Shown here: positions 58,899 through 64,000 of the stretch, in pieces
Position numbering within the stretch: the first letter of the stretch is position 1
How the letters are laid out: every line of letters starts with the position of its first letter
Assembly (NCBI RefSeq): GCF_024181225.1
Contig: NZ_CP051198.1
Span: forward strand, 1,302,001-1,366,000
DNA length: 64,000 bases
Direction: 5' to 3'
Source of the DNA: Treponema sp. OMZ 787
Lineage (GTDB): Bacteria > Spirochaetota > Spirochaetia > Treponematales > Treponemataceae
Made by a program: the position numbers and the translations under genes
The notes under the pieces: model-generated
Databases searched by the model: none
The model's input: the letters and a program-made list of their open reading frames with translations, nothing else
Told to the model about the DNA's origin: nothing

Positions 58899-59510
58899 AT
58901 GGAACAGAGACTGTTAAATGCAAATGAAAGATCAACATTCGGTAAAAATGCCGCTGTAAAAATGAGAAGAGCAGGACGAATTCCTGCAGTAATGTATGAC
59001 CGCCACGGCAAATCCGTTTCTCTTGATGTTGATGAAAGAGAATTTATGAAACTTTTTAAGCTTGTTACCGAAAGTACTATTGTAACATTAAATGCTGCCG
59101 GAAAGGATTACGAAGTTTTTATTAAAGATTTTCAGCATGATATTGTTACTGACAAGATTAAACATATCGATTTTTATGAAGTAGAACGAGGAAAGACCTT
59201 GCGTACAAAGGTTAAGCTCAGACTTGAAGGTTCTCCTGAAGGCGTACGCCACGGCGGTGTTCTTGAAACTGGTATTACCGAACTTGAACTTGAGTGTCTC
59301 CCCAAAGATCTGCCTCCCAGAATAGTCGTTGATGTTTCTGCCCTTGATGTAAATCAAGCTATTCATGTAAGAGACATTAAACTTCCTGAAGCTGTTACGG
59401 TTTTAACAAGTGATGATATAACTGTTGCAGCTATCAAATTTGCCGGAAGCGACGCTCCGGCTGCTGCAGAAACTGAAGGAGATGAAGCCGCTGCTGAAGA
59501 AGCCAAATAA
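58899..59510 (+). CDS. rplY: Ribosomal protein L25 (CTC type)
   Basis: The 203-residue protein has an N-terminal L25 5S-rRNA-binding domain (RSTFGKNAAVKMRRAGRIPAVMYDRHGKSV, NGVYFY-like KHIDFYEVERGKTL) and a C-terminal TL5/CTC domain (VKLRLEGSPEGVRHGGVLETGITELELECLPKDLP) with an acidic, Ala-rich tail. It is a large-subunit protein. It stands after spoVG and a tRNA, before tilS. A strong terminator follows. Confidence 0.95.
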   Translation: MEQRLLNANERSTFGKNAAVKMRRAGRIPAVMYDRHGKSVSLDVDEREFMKLFKLVTESTIVTLNAAGKDYEVFIKDFQHDIVTDKIKHIDFYEVERGKTLRTKVKLRLEGSPEGVRHGGVLETGITELELECLPKDLPPRIVVDVSALDVNQAIHVRDIKLPEAVTVLTSDDITVAAIKFAGSDAPAAAETEGDEAAAEEAK

Positions 59511-59531
59511 TTTTATTTGATTTTTATAAAA

Positions 59532-59566
59532 AACCTTCCGTTTATTTAAATACGGAAGGTTTTTTT
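59532..59566 (+). terminator. Rho-independent terminator after rplY
   Basis: ACCTTCCGT (59533-59541) and ACGGAAGGT (59552-59560) form a 9-bp stem with a 10-base loop, followed by a T run. A-rich sequence on the other side means it may work in both directions. Confidence 0.88.
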
Positions 59567-59580
59567 ATTTTCTCTGATCG

Positions 59581-59608
59581 TTGACCATTTTTATAAATTA
59601 TGTAAAAT
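59581..59608 (+). promoter_or_regulatory. tilS promoter, leaderless
   Basis: TTGACC (59581-59586), 16-base spacer, TAAAAT (59603-59608); +1 is expected at 59615, one base before the ATG. Confidence 0.5.
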
Positions 59609-59615
59609 CTATCCT

Positions 59616-60983
59616 ATGGCAAAATCGTTTTTAAAAGATGTGTTTCTTGGCTTTTCCTCAATTTCAGATAAAAAAATCGGTCAGCTTGCCGGCCATTATA
59701 ATGCCCCTGTAAGGCTTTTGCTAGCCGTTTCCGGAGGCGCCGATTCTATGGCTATGCTTTCAGCATTTTTGGAATTACAGCACGATATAAATGCCGAAAT
59801 CTTTGTCATAACCGTAAACCACAATATAAGGCCTGAAAAAGAAACATTAGGCGATGCCCAATTTGTTTTAGACTTTTGTAAAAATAAATGCCCGTGTATT
59901 TTATCAGAAATTCCTAAAAACAAGGTATTTGAAGAAGCTCGACACCGAAAAACCGGAATTGAAGATGCTGCCCGCTTTTTGAGGTACAGCGAATTTGAAA
60001 AAACTGCGGATTCCTTAAATGCAGATTATATTTTGACAGCCCACAATAAAAACGATTATTATGAAACGGTTTTGATGAGGCTTTTTCAAGGTTCCGAACC
60101 TGAGGCCCTTATGGGAATCGCTCCAAAAAGGGGCAGATTTATTCGCCCCTTGCTGTACATTACACGCTCCGAAATTGAAGACTATCTAAATGAAAGGAAT
60201 ATCCCGTGGCGGGAGGATTCGACTAATTTTGAAACCTCTTATCTTAGGAATAAGGTAAGGCATAATCTTGTTCCGGCCTTGACTCTCTGCTTTGACGGCT
60301 GGCAAAGGGGCTTGGATAAAAGTTTAGCAAAGATAAGGGCTCAAAACGATTTTATTAACGCCTCTTATAGAACGAAAAAAGAATCATGGATATTGTATAA
60401 AAACGAAAAAGGGGAAGCCTGCTGCCGGTGTAAATTTCTTTTTTTTGTAAGCCTTGACGAAGCTTTAAAACTTAAATTTCTTCAAGAGGGCATAATTCTT
60501 TTAAAAGGAAAAAGAAGAGTTCCGTATTCCGTCTTTGAAGATTTAATGAAGCTTTCAGATACAAAAAAAATAGTATTTTCGGGCGGCTTTTGCATAAAAA
60601 AAGAAGTCGAGGAGGTCTTTCTTTTTAAAGATTTAAATGATGAAAAACAAAATGAGCTTTTTTATTCCATTTGGATCGATAAGCCTTGTACATTTGATAC
60701 ACCGGCCGGAATTTTTAAGGCTGTAGAAACGGAAAGCGGCTTTTTTGTTGTGCATGAAAGCGATAAAACTTGCGGTATAGGCCCTTTTAAGCCGCCTTTT
60801 TGTGTTCGTTCACGGCTTTTAGGAGATGAAATTCAAACGGCTTCCGGCTCAAAAAAATCGGTAAAAAAAATTATAAATGAATGGAATATAGACTACGAAA
60901 ATAGAAATATTTTGCCGATAATCGAGGAGGGCGGAGTGGTTAAAGGAATATACGGAGCCGCTTTCGGTAAAAAGTTTTTATAG
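59616..60983 (+). CDS. tilS: tRNA(Ile)-lysidine synthase
   Basis: The 455-residue protein has the PP-loop SGGADSM (near residues 40-46) within LLAVSGGADSMAML, NHNIRP, the Ile-tRNA-binding RWEDSTN-like WREDSTNFETSYLRNKVRHNLVP and a C-terminal TilS domain (RSRLLGDEIQTASGSKKSVKKIINEWNI). It changes C34 of tRNA-Ile(CAU) to lysidine. It starts at ATG with no ribosome-binding site, one base after the predicted +1. In related spirochaetes a pth gene often lies between rplY and tilS; none is here. Confidence 0.94.
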   Translation: MAKSFLKDVFLGFSSISDKKIGQLAGHYNAPVRLLLAVSGGADSMAMLSAFLELQHDINAEIFVITVNHNIRPEKETLGDAQFVLDFCKNKCPCILSEIPKNKVFEEARHRKTGIEDAARFLRYSEFEKTADSLNADYILTAHNKNDYYETVLMRLFQGSEPEALMGIAPKRGRFIRPLLYITRSEIEDYLNERNIPWREDSTNFETSYLRNKVRHNLVPALTLCFDGWQRGLDKSLAKIRAQNDFINASYRTKKESWILYKNEKGEACCRCKFLFFVSLDEALKLKFLQEGIILLKGKRRVPYSVFEDLMKLSDTKKIVFSGGFCIKKEVEEVFLFKDLNDEKQNELFYSIWIDKPCTFDTPAGIFKAVETESGFFVVHESDKTCGIGPFKPPFCVRSRLLGDEIQTASGSKKSVKKIINEWNIDYENRNILPIIEEGGVVKGIYGAAFGKKFL

Positions 60984-60992
60984 GGGTAAAAG

Positions 60993-63029
60993 ATGACATC
61001 TTGTAAATTTTATGACTGTAAACTAAAATATAAGATTTTAGCCTTTTTTCTTTTGATTTTTACGGGGCTTTATGCTGATCAAAGTGACAGGGTAAATTTG
61101 TCGGCTGCTTTATCATGCTTACAGAATTCCTCCAAACTTTTTACTGAAGAAAAATGGAAAGATGCCTTGTTTGAAGCCCAACTTGGAGAAGTTTATGATC
61201 CTAAAACAGCCGACTTTTTATATATTCAGGCAATATGCAGTTTAAAGTTAAATTACCCTAATGAAGATATATTGCAAAAAGCCGATGCAGCCTGTGCCGA
61301 CGGAATGATATGGCGGTTATACGACATAAATGCCGGCCGTTTATTGGCTGCCCAAGTCAATGCAAGAATGTTAAAATACGGAGAGGCTCTTAAGCTTATA
61401 AACCTATTGCCATTTGATTCTGCTGAATCGGACTATGTAAGGGCTGATGCTCTTTACGGCTTAGGACGGCATGAAGAAGCAAAAACTCTTATTTCGGAAG
61501 CCTTAGACCGCTGGGCCTTTAATCCTAGTTTTGCAAAATTATTCTTTTTGCGGGAACGCGGCAAAAAGGTAAGTTTTTTCGGTAAAAAATTGGCCGAACA
61601 CATAATTTCACGGCTTTATGCATGGCAGGATGAAGATCCGTCCCTTCTTTTACTTGCGAGCCCTTTTGAAACGAGGTCTGAGGATAATATTCGAAGACTT
61701 AAACTATACCGAGGGATGTATTTACCCTTTAGCGAGTCGCATGATATTAACGGCCTATATAACCGTTCTTACTCTACCTTACTTTGTCTAAGGTACGGTA
61801 TAATAGACGAGCAAACGGCTGTAAACGAATTTTTATCGGCTAAGGTTTATTACTTTAACCCGATTTTAAAGGAATATATTTTGACTCAAGCTATGTATGA
61901 ATCTCACCTGGTTGAGCTTTTACGCTTGGTAGTCAATACAAAATTAAGAAATGAGTTTAAAACTTTTTTATCGGCCTATGAAGGTTTGATGGTCGATGAT
62001 GAAAATGGTGATCTTATTATCGATTCTCAAATTTATTACAAAAACGGCCGTCCTTGGTGTGCGGAATTCGATCCGCTTCAAACGGGATACCCGGAATACA
62101 CTGTAGAATGTAATTTCGGTATTCCTTTAGTAATCCATGGTAAAAAACATTCTTATTCCGTTTCTTATGATTCTTATCCTGCCGTTAAAAATTTTATAAA
62201 AGACGGAAAAAGGTACACTATGAGACCTCTTGATCTAAACTGGGCTCCTATAGAGTTAAAAGAACTAAATCTCAAACTATATGGAATGCATCAAAAGGAT
62301 CAAGCTTTTTTTTCTTTAAAGGCCGATAAAAATATAAGAAGTATTCATGAGGGTACACTGGTTTATTCTTCGGCCTTTTCCGAAGAAAATACGCCTTACA
62401 TAGACGGCGGCATAAAAAAAATATTCTTTGATAAGGGTATTCCTATAAAAGCCGAGGTAACCGTGTCGGGAGAACTGTATTCTCAAACAAATTATAGAAA
62501 CGGTTTACCTGTTTTTGAACACACCGATAAAAATGGGGACGGCTACTTTGAAACAAAAACCGAATATGACGCAAACGGCATCTTGAACCGGATATATATA
62601 GATTTGAATAAAAACAAACTATATGAGTATTCCGAATATTATGAAAAAAACGGTACCGTTACAAAGACTTGGGACAGCAATGAAGACGGGGTCTCTGAAA
62701 TTAAATATGTGCAATACGAAAACGGAGATGCTCAAACAGAATGGATTCATCCGAAATTTAATAAAATCATACAGGTTAATTATAAAGAAGGCAAACCGTA
62801 TCAATTATTAGACGGAAAAGAAAATGTTATTCTTATTCCTTCCGACAAAGGTAAATTGTTTTGGCTTAATAGAAATCCGGTAGAAATTGAAAAAATAAAC
62901 GAAAAAATTGTGGAAATCTTTAACCAAACAAGTCTGCCGATTGTTTCTTATGTGTTTAGTATAAATAATATCGAAGTTTTTGCTGTTCGTTCCGGAGGTT
63001 TTGTTTTTGCTGAAATCGTCAATGAATAA
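60993..63029 (+). CDS. Large exported protein with TPR-like N-terminal part, unknown
   Basis: The 678-residue product has a signal or membrane segment (about 13-30, ending LYADQSD). The next 200 residues look like TPR units (EEKWKDALFEAQLGEVYDPKTA, LGRHEEAKTLISEALDRWAFNP). The C-terminal half is beta-rich with acidic patterns such as DKNGDGYFETKTEYDANG and DSNEDGVSEIKYVQYENGD that resemble EF-hand-like or antigenic repeats. No family is recognised. It starts 9 bases after tilS and overlaps the following gene by 8 bases. Confidence 0.78.
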   Translation: MTSCKFYDCKLKYKILAFFLLIFTGLYADQSDRVNLSAALSCLQNSSKLFTEEKWKDALFEAQLGEVYDPKTADFLYIQAICSLKLNYPNEDILQKADAACADGMIWRLYDINAGRLLAAQVNARMLKYGEALKLINLLPFDSAESDYVRADALYGLGRHEEAKTLISEALDRWAFNPSFAKLFFLRERGKKVSFFGKKLAEHIISRLYAWQDEDPSLLLLASPFETRSEDNIRRLKLYRGMYLPFSESHDINGLYNRSYSTLLCLRYGIIDEQTAVNEFLSAKVYYFNPILKEYILTQAMYESHLVELLRLVVNTKLRNEFKTFLSAYEGLMVDDENGDLIIDSQIYYKNGRPWCAEFDPLQTGYPEYTVECNFGIPLVIHGKKHSYSVSYDSYPAVKNFIKDGKRYTMRPLDLNWAPIELKELNLKLYGMHQKDQAFFSLKADKNIRSIHEGTLVYSSAFSEENTPYIDGGIKKIFFDKGIPIKAEVTVSGELYSQTNYRNGLPVFEHTDKNGDGYFETKTEYDANGILNRIYIDLNKNKLYEYSEYYEKNGTVTKTWDSNEDGVSEIKYVQYENGDAQTEWIHPKFNKIIQVNYKEGKPYQLLDGKENVILIPSDKGKLFWLNRNPVEIEKINEKIVEIFNQTSLPIVSYVFSINNIEVFAVRSGGFVFAEIVNE

Positions 63030-64000
63030 AATAGTTTTTTTCCTTCTCTTTGTAATGATTTTTTCTTGTACTTCAAACAAAAATGTTTCGTATGTGAATT
63101 ACTCCGATAGATCCAGCGTATTGTATCAGGTTGACTATGCCGAAAAGCTGCTTAAGTCAGGCAAAATAACAGATGCCTTAATAAGATCTCAGATTCTTCA
63201 TCTTAATACAACAAATTTTGAAGAGGTTGACAAGATTAAGTCGGAATCGATAGAAAGAACTGAAGCCGCATTTTTAAAAAGCATAGAAGAAAAAAATTGG
63301 GATGAGGCTGTCCGTTATTTTCGGTCTCTTACGGCAATCGGAAAACGCCCTGCCGGATGGACTGAAGAGCGTATCTTTGAAGAAAGGTCTGCCGTGTGGA
63401 AAAAGAATTCGGATCTTCCTCTTTTAAATTTACAAAATAAAAAAAATCCCTTAGCCGGATCTTCGTCTTCCTTTCCTCAAAATATAGACGATATGATAAA
63501 GGGCACCCTTACCGTTTGGGTGGACAGGGGAACGCGTGTCCAAAGAGGTTATGCCTCGCCCGATATTGTTATCGGTTCCGGCTTTTTTATAGATTCCCGA
63601 GGTTATTTTATTACCAATTACCATGTCATTCAAAGCGAGGTCGATAAAAAATATAACGGCTATTCTAGGCTTTATATTAAGTCTCCTGATAATCCCAATA
63701 TAAAAATTCCTGCAAAGGTTGTAGGCTGGGATCCCCTGTTTGATTTAGCCTTGGTAATGACCGAGTACACACCTCAGTTTATTTTTAATCTGGGTTCTTC
63801 GAAGGACTTAGGGGTCGGAAGCCGCATTTATGCAATCGGCTCTCCGGCCGGTTTGGAAAAAACTCTCACATCAGGTATAGTATCGGCAAAGTACCGCAGG
63901 CTTTTTTCTATGGTAGATATAATGCAGATAGATGCTGCCGTAAATCACGGGAATTCGGGAGGCCCCATAGCGGATGATAAGGGCCTTGTTCAAGCCGTAG
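63022..64000 (+). CDS. HtrA/DegP-like trypsin-type protease lipoprotein (partial, runs off the window)
   Basis: The reading frame is open from the ATG at 63022 to the window edge, at least 326 residues. It begins with a lipoprotein signal peptide whose lipobox-like end is MIFSC (Cys near residue 16), followed by a helical region of about 110 residues, then an S1C trypsin-like domain: GSGFFIDSRGYFITNYHVI with the catalytic His, DPLFDLALV with the Asp and NHGNSGGP with the Ser. It resembles DegP/HtrA but carries a helical N-terminal addition. The C-terminal part, where a PDZ domain might be, is not visible. It overlaps the 60993 gene by 8 bases. Confidence 0.88.
   Translation, partial: MNKIVFFLLFVMIFSCTSNKNVSYVNYSDRSSVLYQVDYAEKLLKSGKITDALIRSQILHLNTTNFEEVDKIKSESIERTEAAFLKSIEEKNWDEAVRYFRSLTAIGKRPAGWTEERIFEERSAVWKKNSDLPLLNLQNKKNPLAGSSSSFPQNIDDMIKGTLTVWVDRGTRVQRGYASPDIVIGSGFFIDSRGYFITNYHVIQSEVDKKYNGYSRLYIKSPDNPNIKIPAKVVGWDPLFDLALVMTEYTPQFIFNLGSSKDLGVGSRIYAIGSPAGLEKTLTSGIVSAKYRRLFSMVDIMQIDAAVNHGNSGGPIADDKGLVQAV

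Noticed and set aside
1-64000. CRISPR arrays, rRNA genes, intact insertion sequences or prophage
   Set aside because: No regular spaced repeats, rRNA stretches, transposase or phage structural genes were seen; the only mobile element is the MITE-like unit.

Overview
The window reads as a chromosomal segment of an oral treponeme, most like Treponema denticola. The pointers are a spirochaete-type FliG1 and a FlbB-like flagellar collar protein outside a flagellar operon, BspA-like leucine-rich-repeat surface protein, HPr and HPr kinase with no PTS permease nearby, bacteriohemerythrin, an anaerobic NrdD-type ribonucleotide reductase, the ispE-spoVG-tRNA-rplY-tilS block, and many exported, lipoprotein and outer-membrane barrel genes without wider relatives. 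The species call is inference from gene content; no database was searched.

Layout. 1-2690: small minus-strand genes (zinc ribbon, coiled-coil/membrane, BspA-like LRR protein) preceded by a C10-containing reading frame that may be phase variable. 2690-5531: a toxin-antitoxin island (hicAB, a truncated ribbon-helix-helix gene, a solitary hicB, brnTA) interrupted by an AlkD-like glycosylase gene. 5560-16910 (+): solute-binding lipoprotein plus chemoreceptor, fliG1, a TPR protein, mfd and a three-gene ABC-2 exporter. 16930-27557 (-): operon hprK-ptsH-tldD-pmbA-HD, hpf, operon recN to a LysM/LytM protein, and bacteriohemerythrin. 27656-31546 (-): barrel plus 855-residue lipoprotein. 31636-31881: a 226-bp MITE-like element with 18-bp inverted repeats and 10-bp target duplication. 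31945-44713 (+, with one minus gene): unknown protein, transketolase, signal peptidase, penicillin-binding protein with PASTA domain, Maf-type flagellin glycosyltransferase, PilZ protein, HEAT protein, comEC, yigZ. 44672-47021 (-): FecR-domain/barrel/exported operon. 47181-64000 (+): AAA ATPase, nrdR-nrdD, hflKC-like pair, flbB, MBOAT/SGNH acyl-transfer pair, ispE, spoVG, tRNA-Gln, rplY, tilS, TPR protein and the start of an HtrA-like lipoprotein.

Themes. Ten genes have good sigma-70 promoters placed so that transcription should begin 0-3 bases before the ATG with no Shine-Dalgarno sequence, so leaderless transcripts look common here. The toxin-antitoxin promoters also carry palindromes or repeats over their core elements. 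nrdR has a perfect NrdR box between its own -35 and -10. The most surprising protein is NrdD, which ends just after its zinc-binding site and lacks the glycyl-radical segment normally required for catalysis.
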